Source: Mactromeris polynyma | Taxonomy: Eukaryota > Mollusca > Bivalvia > Venerida > Mactridae | Assembly (NCBI GenBank): GCA_032209605.1 | Contig: JASFXZ010000005.1 | Span: forward strand, 21,006,905 to 21,070,904 | Direction: 5' to 3' | DNA length: 64,000 bases | Part shown: positions 1-13,600 of the stretch, piece by piece | How the letters are laid out: each line of letters starts with the position of its first letter | How positions within the stretch are numbered: the stretch's first letter is position 1 | Program-made: the position numbers and the translations under genes | The notes under the pieces: generated by a model | Seen by the model: only the letters and a program-made list of their open reading frames with translations | The model's database searches: none | What the model was told of the DNA's origin: nothing

Positions 1-400
1 GATAAACATATTGGTTTCTGTTTATGTCAGATCTCGTGGATAAACACATTGATTTCTGTTTATGTCAGATCTCGTGGATAAACACATTGATTTCTGTTTA
101 TGTCAGATCTCGTGGATAAACATATTAATTTGTGTTTATGTCAGATCTCGCAAATAAACACATTGATTTGTGTTTATGTCAGATCTCGCAAATTAACACA
201 TCGATTTGTGTTTATGTCAGATCTCGCAAATTAACACATCGATTTGTGTTTATGTCAGATCTCGCAAATTAACACATGGATTTGTGTTTATGTCAGATCT
301 CGTGGATAAACACGTTGCTTTCTGTTTATGTAAAATCTCGCTGATAAACACATTTATTTCGTTTATGTCAGATCTTGCAAAACACATTGATTTGTGGTTT
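1..400. repeat. 38-bp minisatellite (array A), cut by window start
   Basis: About 10.5 head-to-tail units of exactly 38 bp; for example, units begin at 1, 39, 77 and 115. Each unit carries an inverted repeat, ATAAACACA, six bases, then TGTGTTTAT, so each could form a hairpin. It is followed by a shared GTCAGATCTCG core. Units decay near 340-400. The array lies downstream of the rapsyn gene and its left end is outside the window. Reading frames through it are by-products of the repeat. Confidence 0.95.
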
Positions 401-1012
401 ATGTGGTCTGATGCAGACATATAATATGTTTGTTCCTTATGTCATACCCCATGGATACAAATAGTGTACAGTTTTTTAGAACTCATTTATTATTCATGTG
501 GATATATTGAATATTCTATGCATGTTAATTAAATGTATCTGTTATGGTGCATGTTAAAATTAATAAAAACATATTTATAATGAAGTGAAAAACTGTGTAC
601 ACATTGTTCGTTATTTCAAAGCAGGCTTGATAGGTGTATACAAGTTGCTGTTTTAAAGAGTTCATCTTGCGAGAGATCTTTTGATAGACTTTGTTGTCCG
701 TAACATCGTTAATTGTTCCCAGTAACATACATACACGTACTCGTACGCGTGGTCAATATTACTTCACGATGCAAGCACTTATGAATAAACCTGGTTTTGT
801 TAGTGAAGTTGGCGCAGTAATCGTACATCAACATTCAATAACGACCTAGATTGAATACAGAGCAACCACTGACATCGTTATTCGACTTATATATTTGAAT
901 ACAAACCTAAAATCCAACCAAGAGCTAACATTAGACATAACGTGCCATATTGTGGTTTTTGCGTATACATTTTTATATAACTAGCCATATATTAATGTCA
1001 ACACGGTTAATT
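401..1012. other. Spacer without recognised gene
   Basis: AT-rich sequence between two tandem arrays, downstream of the rapsyn gene. The short ORFs here have no recognisable protein features. Nothing else seen. Confidence 0.6.
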
Positions 1013-1330
1013 AATGTCCGATTTTGGGCCGTACGAATGCCGGTACCGGGACAGGACCGGAATATATCGGACCCGACTTTATACCCAACCTATATCGAGG
1101 TCAAAGTGCAAGTTTTGGTCGGTACCAAAGTCCGGTCCGATTTTAGGCCGTACCGATCTCGGAACCGGAACAGGTCCGGAAAAATCGGACCGGTCTTTAT
1201 TTCTAGCCCATATCTTGGTCAAAGTTCAAATTTGGGTCGGGTGTAATGTCCGGTCCGATTTGGGGCCGTACCAATCCCGATTTCGGAACAAGTCCGGAAA
1301 AAAATTGGACCGGACTTGATACCCAACCCA
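1013..1330. repeat. Tandem repeat of about 118 bp, about 2.7 copies
   Basis: The phrase GTCCGATTTTGGGCCGTAC recurs with small changes near 1017, 1136 and 1253, a spacing of 119 and 117 bases. The unit is rich in CCGG, GGTACC and CGGACC words, so it is far richer in GC and CpG than its surroundings. The overlapping ORFs are repeat-driven and not supported as genes. Confidence 0.85.
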
Positions 1331-1511
1331 TTGACGACGAGAAAAGGCTACATAATTTTCATATCAATCCCAAACCCTCGGCAATTGAAACACAAATTTT
1401 ACAAGTAGAATTTAATAATCTTTATTTTACTTAGATATAAATTAAACATGCTATATTATACATGTATGAGCACTTAGTACGACGGTTACGTGCTACTTGT
1501 TCACTATTATA

Positions 1512-1635
1512 TCAATCAAATTCCTCGTCTGATATAGGATTCGATGATGATCGATGTCTGCACGTTGGACACGGGCGCCTTCTCTGAAGAGTTGAGCTAC
1601 ACGTGGAGGTCGGTCTGTACAGGTGTACTAAACAT
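1512..1635 (-). CDS. RAPSN: Rapsyn exon 6 (end of RING-H2, stop)
   Basis: The acceptor TACTGTAG is followed by ATGTTT; the A completes Arg (AG+A), and the next codon is the Cys needed to finish HERC. Further on comes CPTCRHRSSS, then a short acidic end (SDEEFD) and TGA at 1514-1512. Two later in-phase acceptors (before ACCGACC and before CTCAAC) were rejected because they drop this Cys. The final RING loop has 20 residues between Cys and CPTC. Confidence 0.82.
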
Positions 1636-4600
1636 CTACAGTAAACAGAAAACTGATCAGAATACATGACACAAGTATAGCTTGGATTTTACCCCTGGGA
1701 ATTCAGATTAGGGTTTCATTTACGGGTAAGGTGAAATCATGGTGTTTTTGTTCAAACAAAATATGATTCATGTGCGGTACTTTTTTATGTAACCTGTAAC
1801 TACAACATGGATATTGTTGGCTTGAAAAAAATAACATTACTCACCTAGAAATCTGTCTCTCTCTCTATATATATATATACTAAAACTTGACGGTGTTGCG
1901 TAAGAAGAAGAAGAAGGAGGAGGAGAAGAAAACATTCATGAGGTCAGTTTAGTCATTGAATGTTATTGTACTTCTAAATCTAACCCGACTCAAACCAGGT
2001 AATGTATGCATAACACTATTCAGGACACATGTTTATATTTTGTTACGAAAAAACGGAGATTTACTGTCCGACAATATTTACCTACACATGAGTGTTCGCA
2101 CAAATCCGCCAGTTATCAATAATAAATGTAAATAGCAACGTTCAATGTTTACAATTGAGTGGCAGTACACTGGTGTCTGATAGCTGAACACCGCAGTGTC
2201 AAAACCGAACTCTTGGAATTGCTGTAGAAGTGATAACTAAGAGCAACAAGTTAACAATGGTCATTCCGTTGATTAAACAACTATAAATAACAGATGTGAA
2301 TGTAATGTCTGGTATGGATAAATAATGATTGTGCGGTGCGCATTGTCCACATAACATATTTTGTTGCGTTGCACTAATAATCAAGAGATTCCATCATTTT
2401 CTGACACTCGAATTTCTTAAGAGATTCAACCAGAAAATACACTGCCATCCAAAAGTTTCTTTACACATGAATATTTTGAATTTCATTACTTTTTTATGCA
2501 GAATTTCAAATAAGATTTGTATGACCATGAAGTAAAATTATTCATCCCACTTCTGTGATGGATAGTTAAGAATTAACAATTTGCACATCTCAGCAACAGC
2601 ATCAATCGGATATCATTCAAAACCAACATTTGTATGTGTAATTGATCTGACACAAACAATAAGATAAATTGTTTCAGTACAAATTAATAAATACTTCTAC
2701 AGAAAATCATTGCCGTGTCAAAAAGCATTTTCAATTTATTGCATGTGACACAAATATGAAAATACATTAAAATATGTTCAGTATGTTGCTAAAGTTTACC
2801 TTTCGTGAATTATATGATAACATGGTAGTGGACGGATTTTTTCGTCTTTTTCGCCAATAATTTCTGTACACACACCACAGTATAACTGCAACTCCCGCAA
2901 CAAATGTCGCACGTGAAATCCGTGCACCTGAGAAAATTCTGGGGAGCCCATTGACATGTAAATGTCACATAAACGACGATGACTCTGCAGCGTGTCTAAC
3001 TGTAATAGGAGTAAATTAAAGGGAGAGTAATGCGACATGCTTTAAAGAGATAATTATGCAAGTTATCGTTACTGGTACGCGTAGATCTACTAGTCGGAAG
3101 TACATGTTATAGTAAAAACTTAAAAAAAAAACATTTTAAATTATTATGCCACGAGATTGAAACAAATTGCACAGTTTGGGGACATTTTACATTGCACACA
3201 GCCGTTTTGGGGTTGTTTGGAAAATCAGATATTCGTGGTTGAAATATAATTGGATAATAATAAATGAAAGAAAATAAAATGTGCATGAGTACATTATATC
3301 TTTAATACATATGGTCACAAAATGAACTTATTATTACTTATAACTAAATTTGTTGAACTGTACATCTGGGCAGAATTCAACCACGCTCAAAATCGGTTTC
3401 GTTTTTCTTTAATTTCAACATACATGTACAAAAAAATCCAATTTACGAATCCGGATTTTTTCCCACGAATAATGCACACATATTTTAGCAGAAGAATTAA
3501 AGAGTTTTACCTCTGTTTGAGGATTACATACCTACCCATTAACAATAAGTATTTTTCAATTACCTTGGAGTCAATTTCCTGAGATAAATTCAAAACCTTT
3601 TCATTTAGTTCAACTGCCTGAAAATAAGAGCATGCTATTAGCAACATAAATCATGAGTGGTTCTTGTAAACTGACAAACTTTATGGACATGTGGATTCCG
3701 AGGAATAGATAAATTACGGATATATACACATACTTTGCATCAATGGGCAAACGATGGATGGATATGTACACATATTGTGTATCAGTGGGCAATAAACGTA
3801 TGTATACACAGATTGTGTATCCCAATGGCCTATCCACGGATATATACACAGATTGTGTATCAGTGGACAATAAACGTATGCATACACAGTATGTGTATCC
3901 CAATGGCCTATCCACGGATATATACACAGATTGTGTATCAGTGGGCAATAAACGTATGTATACACAGATTGTGTATCAATGGCCTATCCACGGATATATA
4001 CACAGATTGTGTATCAGTGGACAGACCACGGATATATACACAGATTGTGTATCAGTGGGCAATACACGTATATATACACAGAGTGTGTATCAGTGGGCAA
4101 TACACGTATATATACATAGATTGTGTATCAGTGGGCAATACACGGATATATACATAGATTGTGTATCAGTGGGCAATCCACGGATATATACATAGATTCT
4201 GTATCAGTGGGCAATCCACGGATATATACATAGATTGTGTATCAGTGGACAATCCACGGATATATACACATATTGTGTATCAGTGGGCAATTCACGTATA
4301 TATACATAGATTGTGTATCAGTGGACAATACACGTATATATACACAGATTGTGTATCAGTGGACAATACACGTATATATACACTGATTGTGTATCAGTGG
4401 ACAATACACGTATATATACACATATTGTGTATCAGTGGACAATACACGTATATATACACAGATTGTGTATCAGTGGACAATACACGTATATATACACAGA
4501 TTGTGTATCAGTGGACAATACACGTATATATACACAGATTGTGTATCAGTGGACAATACACGTATATATATACACATATTGTGAATCAGTGGACAATACA

Positions 4601-7600
4601 CGTACATATACACAGATTGTGTATCAATGGGCAATCTGTGGATATATACACATATTGTGTATCAGTGGGCAATCCACGGATATATACACATATTGTGTAT
4701 CAGTGGGCAATCCACGGATCTATACACATATTGTGTATCAGTGGGCAATCCACGGATATATACACATATTGTGTATACATCAGTAGGCAATCCACGGATC
4801 TATACACATATTGTGTATCAGTGGGCAATCCACGTATATATACACAAACTGTGTATCAGTCGGCAATCCACGTATATATATACACATATTGTAATAACGT
4901 AATTGTTCATTTCCACTGTGATCTAAGCAATGTTTACAATACACAAAATTATCCATTTTACAGTTCTGTATTACGAGTTCGGATAATGAGAATTTTATGG
5001 ATACTTAACTCCTAGGTCGGATGGGAAATAACTCCGTTAATGCTTATTTTACGTTCATGTCATCAAACACACCTTTTTGATTATAACCGGTATCCGGTAT
5101 TTTGAATGTTTTCCCATCAGTTTCCCATAACTTGGGAATTTCCCTTAAACCTTATAACCAGCAGCATCAGTTTAAGTAAGCGTTATTTATTGTTTATACA
5201 CCACATTAATAACAGGAATACAAACAATTCTTAATAAAACGTTTTATACCTGTTCCATATCTTGTGAACCAAAGACACATAATGCCATACCGGAAAGAAC
5301 GTCCAACTGACACTTCCGGTCACCCGTTTCCATGGAGATGGCATAGGCCGATTGGTACCGTGGATACGCACGCTGTGGAAATAACATAATAATTGGAATT
5401 GTATTTGGGAATTAAAGATACAGAAATCTAATTAATACACTAAGTTTTATGAAATAATGAACTTTATTCACAAACTCTTATAGTCCTTCAATGTACATTG
5501 TCGTGATGGAAAATCCGCCACACCCTTGTGGAAGTTCTGATATATAATCACGTGACTATACAAGTCCACATGTCGCTAACATGCACTTTTACAAGGTTGT
5601 ATACAAGTGTTGGGTTACTAAAGCGTTTCGGTGTATAAATACAGCCGCTATAGTATATATCAACATATAAATGAACATTTCGAAATACAACAAGTCTATG
5701 TTTTTCATTCATATGTATACACAGACTATATTAACTCCTACTTATTAAAATATGCTTATCATTTTGTGATTTACAATGTAAATTGATTGTTCAGATGCAA
5801 CTTTGGTACAATAATATACTTTAGTTTCATCGAGCCTAATCCACTTCAAATAATCGCGTACAATTAGCATAGAGAGAGTGTGTAGCTACTGGAACAACAT
5901 TGTAAATATACTCAGTACATTTAAAAACGCAAAATGTAAGATTTCTCAAATTCACGACCTTACCTTGGTATGCAAGAACAGAACTTTACATGATATTATT
6001 TCATTTTACGCAATAAAGAACGCTAAATTTTCTTTCAATTAACAGGAATTTTCATATCAAAATCAGTTTTAAAACACACTAAAATGATATTTAAAAAACA
6101 TATCTCGGGTATGAAAATGTGCGTTTTTAAATGTACTGAGTATATATTCACGAGTTTCTTCTACATCCTTTCAGTTTTTGTTTTCTAAACTTGTTCAATC
6201 ATTACTTCCGCTCACAGTTATGTAACGCACAAGTGTCTTAGTGTCTTAGTCTACATTCAGATATAACGTAACGGCTGTTCATATATCAGAGGAACTTAAC
6301 CACTTTAGATATACAGAAAGAACAATTCTAGCATAATAGAATCTACAGCAACAGCATAATCATCAACATCACCAGATAATGAATTCCTTTGTCAGCAGTT
6401 GTTATTTTTACTTCACACGTGTCAGCTTTCGGAAATAAACAACAGGATATTTGTTGAAGTTATTTCACGGCTGATGTTGTTTTTTTCTAGCTGAATTTAT
6501 TCGAACGTGTTTTTCTCTTTTCACACCTTCTCCACGAGTCTTACATAGTACAACATATTTTTGTTCCAAACGAACCAAACAATGTACCATACCGCCGACG
6601 AACGACGAAGCTCACCTGATAGTTTTGATTTTCACGATGAATTTCGGCAAAGTTAAGTAAACACCTAGCTTGTACGAACCTATCGCCATGTGTGAGTGCC
6701 TGCTTCATCGCCTCCTGCAAGTAAAACAAGCAATCTTACATTGACGCACGTAATTATTAAATTGTTAATTAAATATTCGTGGTATGAGATCATGAACTTA
6801 TGACCCAGGAGAACGAACTGGAGCCATTTCGTACACGAACAAGGTAGTGATCTCGCTGTCTATTGTCTAGAATTTAGAAAATATTTCACAACAAACCACT
6901 AATCTGAATGTAATACCAACAAGAAATATTTTGAAAAAGATGGTCGGCGAAATGTTAAGGTTAATATTTGTTTTGCAATATTGAAATAAATGCAGTGATG
7001 TTACGATTACTGGTCACTCCAGATCCAAAATAAAATGGATTTCGGTAAATTAACCGAATTCAGTGGATTTCGGTAAAGTAACGTACCGTACCCTTTATCG
7101 AAAAGTTAACCTAACCGCGTCAAGGTAACGAACGACGTTGTTCTGGTGTAGAGAAATTGCCTTGGTGGCTAACGTAAGATTTGATTGGTTTACACAACAC
7201 TGATATGCAAATAGCAAAACCGTGTGCCGTGTTAGTACGACTGCGCCGAAAAATATACCAGGGCTGTCAAGAATCTCCATGGAATGAGTTAATTCGTGAC
7301 TGAAATAATCACATTTCAAAGTATAAACATTTGTCACCAGATATTTTGCACAATGTATGTAATGTACCATACACTATAGTATATTTAGGCTAGCTAGCTG
7401 TTAAACCCAGAGTATTTTACTGACAGTTCCAAGGCTGTAATGTACCATACACTATAGTATATTTAGGCTAGCTAGCTGTTAAACCCAGAGTATTTTACTG
7501 ACAGTTCCAAGGCTGTAATGTACCATACACTATAGTATATTTAGGCTAGCTAGCTGTTAAACCCAGAGTATTTTACTGACAGTTCCAAGGCTGTAATGTA

Positions 7601-10600
7601 CCATACACTATAGTATATTTAGGCTAGCTAGCTGTTAAACCCAGAGTATTTTACTGACAGTTCCAAGGCTGTAATGTACCATACACTATAGTATATTTAG
7701 GCTAGCTAGCTGTTCAACCCAGAGTATTTTACTGACAGTTCCAAGGCTGTAATGTACCATACACTATAGTATATTTAGGCTAGCTAGCTGTTCAACCCAG
7801 AGTATTTTACTGACAGTTCCAAGGCTGTAATGTACCATACACTATAGTATATTTAGGCTAGCTAGCTGTTAAACCCAGAGTATTTTACTGACAGTTCCAA
7901 GGCTGTAATGTACCATACACTATAGTATATTTAGGCTAGCTAGCTGTTAAACCCAGAGTATTTTACTGACAGTTCCAAGGCTGTAATGTACCATACACTA
8001 TAGTATATTTAGGCTAGCTAGCTGTTCAACCCAGAGTATTTTACTGACAGTTCCAAGGCTGTAATGTACCATACACTATAGTATATTTAGGCTAGCTAGC
8101 TGTTCAACCCAGAGTATTTTACTGACAGTTCCAAGGCTGTAATGTACCATACACTATAGTATATTTAGGCTAGCTAGCTGTTCAACCCAGAGTATTTTAC
8201 TGACAGTTCCAAGGCTGTAATGTACCATACACTATAGTATATTTAGGCTAGCTAGCTGTTAAACCCAGAGTATTTTACTGACAGTTCCAAGGCTGTAATG
8301 TACCATACACTATAGTATATTTAGGCTAGCTAGCTGTTAAACCCAGAGTATTTTACTGACAGTTCCAAGGCTGTAATGTACCATACACTATAGTATATTT
8401 AGGCTAGCTAGCTGTTAAACCCAGAGTATTTTACTGACAGTTCCAAGGCTGTAATGTACCATACACTATAGTATATTTAGGCTAGCTAGCTGTTCAACCC
8501 AGAGTATTTTACTGACAGTTCCAAGGCTGTAATGTACCATACACTATAGTATATTTAGGCTAGCTAGCTGTTCAACCCAGAGTATTTTACTGACAGTTCC
8601 AAGGCTGTAATGTACCATACACTATAGTATATTTAGGCTAGCTAGCTGTTAAACCCAGAGTATTTTACTGACAGTTCCAAGGCTGTAATGTACCATACAC
8701 TATAGTATATTTAGGCTAGCTAGCTGTTAAACCCAGAGTATTTTACTGACAGTTCCAAGGCTGTAATGTACCATACACTATAGTATATTTAGGCTAGCTA
8801 GCTGTTCAACCCAGAGTATTTTACTGACAGTTCCAAGGCTGTAATGTACCATACACTATAGTATATTTAGGCTAGCTAGCTGTTCAACCCAGAGTATTTT
8901 ACTGACAGTTCCAAGGCTGTAATGTACCATACACTATAGTATATTTAGGCTAGCTAGCTGTTCAACCCAGAGTATTTTACTGACAGTTCCAAGGCTGTAA
9001 TGTACCATACACTATAGTATATTTAGGCTAGCTAGCTGTTCAACCCAGAGTATTTTACTGACAGTTCCAAGGCTGTAATGTACCATACACTATAGTATAT
9101 TTAGGCGAGCTAGCTGTTAAACCCAGAGTATGTTACTGACAGTTCCAAGGCTGTAAATCCCTGTGTGGTTTTATTATTTCTATTTATGTTTATATATGTA
9201 TATTAGGTTTCCCATTCCCTAGGTGTAGGTATATAATATTCATGTTCTTTTCTCCCCCTTTCGGCTTATGATTAGTGAGTTTCTTGACGTGTTCCGTGAT
9301 GTATTCCATCCTTTAAACTTTCCTCCCTCGTTGTTCCCCTAACTTGTCCTTAGTTGTTTTTATGGTCGGCCAGACAATTCAATGCACCCCTAATCCAATA
9401 CATGTTTACCCTTGCACCTAATCAGTGCCCTATTTTAGTAGACTGTTGTTTTTGCGGGGGTCTGAGTGGGGAGGCATTGTCTTGGGAATATAGCGTTCAT
9501 TGTAACAACTTAATCTCTCTTTAATTACGTATGTGCACCATACCATTTTATGCCCATCCGATTCCAAGGCAGATCCCTTTGCATTCGTGCCTTTGGATAT
9601 TAAGTCCACATTCCAGGCGACTAGAGGAGATATATCTCTTACAACGGTACAAGTGTCGGACCAAATATTTTTCTTCTCATTTATTACACGTGCGCCACTA
9701 ATTGATACGTGTTTTCATTTTTGTTTTATTATTTCAGTTCAGCGATTTTTTTCTGACCATTTCGATTGTTAAGCGTGGTATATTCTAGATGCAGCACACG
9801 ATTCACTGGTCATTATTATGTTAATAAACACAAGAATGATAGTTCCTCGAGAAATTAAATGCCAACTTTCATGTAATGATTTTGTTGATTATTTATTCAT
9901 AACAATAATCAAGACCGGGCCTCCGTGTTCGAGTGGTTATGGTAGTTGTCTTCAAATTACCCCACCCACCACCACCACCATCCCGGTTTATATCCCCGGG
10001 ATGTAAAATTCGTGCTATCCAACTGGCCTACGGAAACTTGTTGGGTAATAGTAATGCAACCAAATACCGGAAACAGTCAAGTCACCAACGATTTATGCGG
10101 CCGATTTAAATAGGAACGAATATTTTCGCCTGTATATATAACCGAGTGCAGAGATCGACTTGCTTGTATTTATAATTCAAGAAAATAGGTTTGTCTGTAT
10201 TTACAATTCGAGAAAATAGGTTTTCGGTACTTACAATTCAAGAAAATAGCTTTAGATTATTGAACCATTCAACGTACTTCAAATAGAGAGCAAAAAATAA
10301 GTGGAATGTATTAAATGCTGGTTGGGAATGAGAAATTAGCTAAATGTCTGTGTTATTGAAGTCAGCAACCTCGAGCGACTCGTGGTAACGTAGATTACCC
10401 CGATGCCAATTAAAAACGATTTATTCTAGGTATTTATCCGAAGATATCGGCAGGAGATTTCTCATTCTGTAAAATCAGCCTAGATAATCTCCGTATGATT
10501 GGAGATGTTGAGTTTACGCGTTCTTATCGTTATCGTATATTACTGTAAGATGGTGTGAAATCAGTTTTTGATTGGGTTCGATAATAATTATAGTATCAGT

Positions 10601-13600
10601 GAACAGCGAGGCAGAGAACAGGGTATGCACAGGTTCTTTTGAAGCAATGGTGGCTGGTTACTGCCATTTCGTTATTTCAGAATACTGAAGCCATGGTGAC
10701 TGATAACAGCTATTTCGTTATTTCAGAATACTGAAGCCATGGTGGCTGATAACAGCTATTTCGTTATTTCAGAATACTGAAGCCATGGTGACTGATAACA
10801 GCTATTTCGTTATTTCAGAATACTGAAGCCATGGTGGCTGATAACAGCTATTTCGTTATTTCAGAATACTCAAGCCATGGTGGCTGATAACAGCTATTTC
10901 TTTATTTCAGAATACTGAAGCCATGGTGACTGATAACAGCTATTTCGTTATTTCAGAATACTGAAGCCATGGTGGCTGATTACGGCCATTTCGTTATTTC
11001 AGAATACTGAAGCCATGGTGGCTGATAACAGCTATTTCGTTATTTCAGAATACTGAAGCCATGGTGGCTGGTTACTGCTATTTCGTTATTTCAGAATACT
11101 GAAGCCATGGTGGCTGATTACGGCTATTTCGTTATTTCAGAATACTGAAGCCATGGTGGCTGATTACGGCTATTTCGTTATTTCAGAATACTGAAGCCAT
11201 GGTGGCTGGTTACGGCTATTTCGTTATTTCAGAATACTGAAGCCATGGTGGCTGGTTACTGCTATTTCGTTATTTCAGAATACTGAAGCCATGGTGGCTG
11301 GTTACGGCCATTTCGTTATTTCAGAATACTCAAGCCATGGTGGCTGGTTACTGCTATTTCGTTATTTCAGAATACTGAAGCCATGGTGGCTGGTTACTGC
11401 TATTTCGTTATTTCAGAATACTGAAGCCATGGTGGCTGGTTACGGCTATTTCGTTATTTCAGAATACTCAAGCCATGGTGGCTGGTTACTGCTATTTCGT
11501 TATTTCAGAATACTGAAGCCATGGTGGCTGGTTACGGCTATTTCGTTATTTCAGAATACTCAAGCCATGGTGGCTGATTACTGCTATTTCGTTATTTCAG
11601 AATACTGAAGCCATGGTGACTGATTACTGCTATTTCGTTATTTCAGAATACTCAAGCCATGGTGGCTGATTACGGCAATTTCGTTATTTCAGAATACTGA
11701 AGCCATGGTGGTTGATTACGGCCATTTCATTATTTCAGAATAATGAAACCATGGTGGCTGATTACTGCTATTTCGTTATTTCAGAATACTGAAGCCATGG
11801 TGTCTGATTACTGCTATTTCGTTATTTCAGAATACTGAAGCCATGGTGGCTGATTACTGCTATTTCGTTATTTCAGAATACTGAAGCCATGGTGGCTGAT
11901 TACGGCTGTTTCGTTATTTCAGAATACTAAAGCCATGGTGGCTGGTTACGGCCATTTCGTTATTTCAGAATACTAAAGCCATGGTGGCTGGTTACGGCCA
12001 TTTCGTTATTTCAGAATAATGAAGCCATGGTGGCTGATTACGGCTATTTCGTTATTTCAGAATACTAAAGCCATGGTGGCTGGTTACGGCCATTTCGTTA
12101 TTTCAGAATACTAAAGCCATGGTGGCTGATTACGGCCATTTCGTTATTTCAGAATACTGAAGCCATGGTGGCTGATTACGGCTATTTCGTTATTTCAGAA
12201 TACTGAAGCCATGGTGGCTGATTACTGCCATTTCGTTATTTCAGAATACTGAAGCCATGGTGGCTGATTAATGCCATTTCGTTATTGTATTCAGTGTCAG
12301 AACAAAACAAGAAATATCTTGAAAAAAGATGGTCGGCGCAATTTGAAGGTTAACATTTGTTGTGCAACATAAAAAATGTCCAGATGTTACGATTGCTGGT
12401 CACTCCAGATCCAAAATGGATTTCGGTAATTGAAAGGTTAACCAATCCGCGTCAAGGTTACAGACGTTGTGCGGTTGAAGAGAAATTACCTTTCAGTAAC
12501 AACAGTTTTTAGTTTGTTATCATATTGCTAATTATCATACTGGACTTATACTCCAGACTCTAATTTTATTGTCATACTCGTATTGTAAAAGTAAAATAAA
12601 GTGTTTATTTATTATGTCACGTCACCCCTATTTAAAGGGCCAGCCATTTCTGGCTTATGAGACACCTACTGTCTGAACACATGTACCCGATATCTATCCT
12701 TAGGTAGGCGCACGGTTACCCTTATTTAACTAACTGGCGGCCGACAGCTACTACCCAGAACACAGCAGAACAGAATAAACCATGATTATAATCACACAGA
12801 GGCAAGAGGCAAGTGTGATTTTCTACAGTTTGAAATCTTTCACCATTCTTTGTACTAATGCAATAGGAAGTCCCACCTAAAATTCCCAAATGCACAAATC
12901 TCAAGTCGCGGTATAAAATCACTAACCTAGGGCCCGATCTCTCAAAACATCTCAAACAGAAATCTCAGCTCAATATGAGATCTTGCTCAAATCAGAGCCT
13001 GAATCGACAACCTCAATTTGGATCTCTTGAAAAAATTTATGAGAAAAAACTCATCTCATCTTTTTTGTTTTGTACATGTAATATCGATTTTGAGTCTGGT
13101 CTACGATGAGAAAAATCTCAACAATTTGAGATAATAGTTTAGCTGAGATTTAGCTCAGATTGAGATCCTTCGGGAGATTGGGGAGAGGTCAAAACTCATT
13201 TGTTATGTACGCGATTATCTGGAAATTTCTTTTAAAAATCTGGTAAACGTGTGGAATTAATGTAACCACACTCTAGATATAAACCATAAACAATGTATCA
13301 AGTTTTTTTTATAGAGTAGAGAATTGTTTTACACATTCTTTCAAACTGATATCAGAGCAGGTTTACCTCTTAGATCAAAGTGAAAAACGAACTTAAGAAC
13401 AAATACTTGAGATAAGCTCTATTGTATAGAAATCTTTTTTGTTCCTAACAAATGTAATTTAGAAGCCGAATTGATCAAACAAGTCATGGCTGTTTATCAA
13501 GCGCATTAATTAATGCCAGAAATTCGGAAATGAAATATATACATGTAATGGATAGAATGAAGTACACATGTAATTACGTATCAAACTCTCAAATTCGAAT

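Noticed and set aside
1..400. CRISPR-like array (regular short repeats)
   Set aside because: Units are contiguous and similar throughout, with no unique spacers, and the genome is eukaryotic.
1540..1625. Alternative exon 6 acceptors for rapsyn (before ACCGACC or CTCAAC)
   Set aside because: Both keep frame but remove the Cys that completes HERC in the RING-H2 finger.
3735..5015. Long plus-strand ORFs (up to 284 codons) over the 38-bp array
   Set aside because: The 38-bp unit has no stop in several phases, so frames stay open automatically. The proteins are only the repeat read in three phases, and the array lies in an intron of the opposite-strand rapsyn gene.
10641..12286. Repeat protein encoded by the 46-bp array
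   Set aside because: Reading frame is interrupted in many units and follows the repeat phase. No start context or domain.
12722..12955. Minus-strand ORF in rapsyn intron 1
   Set aside because: It overlaps the start of a MITE and shows no domain. It could not be joined to any exon.
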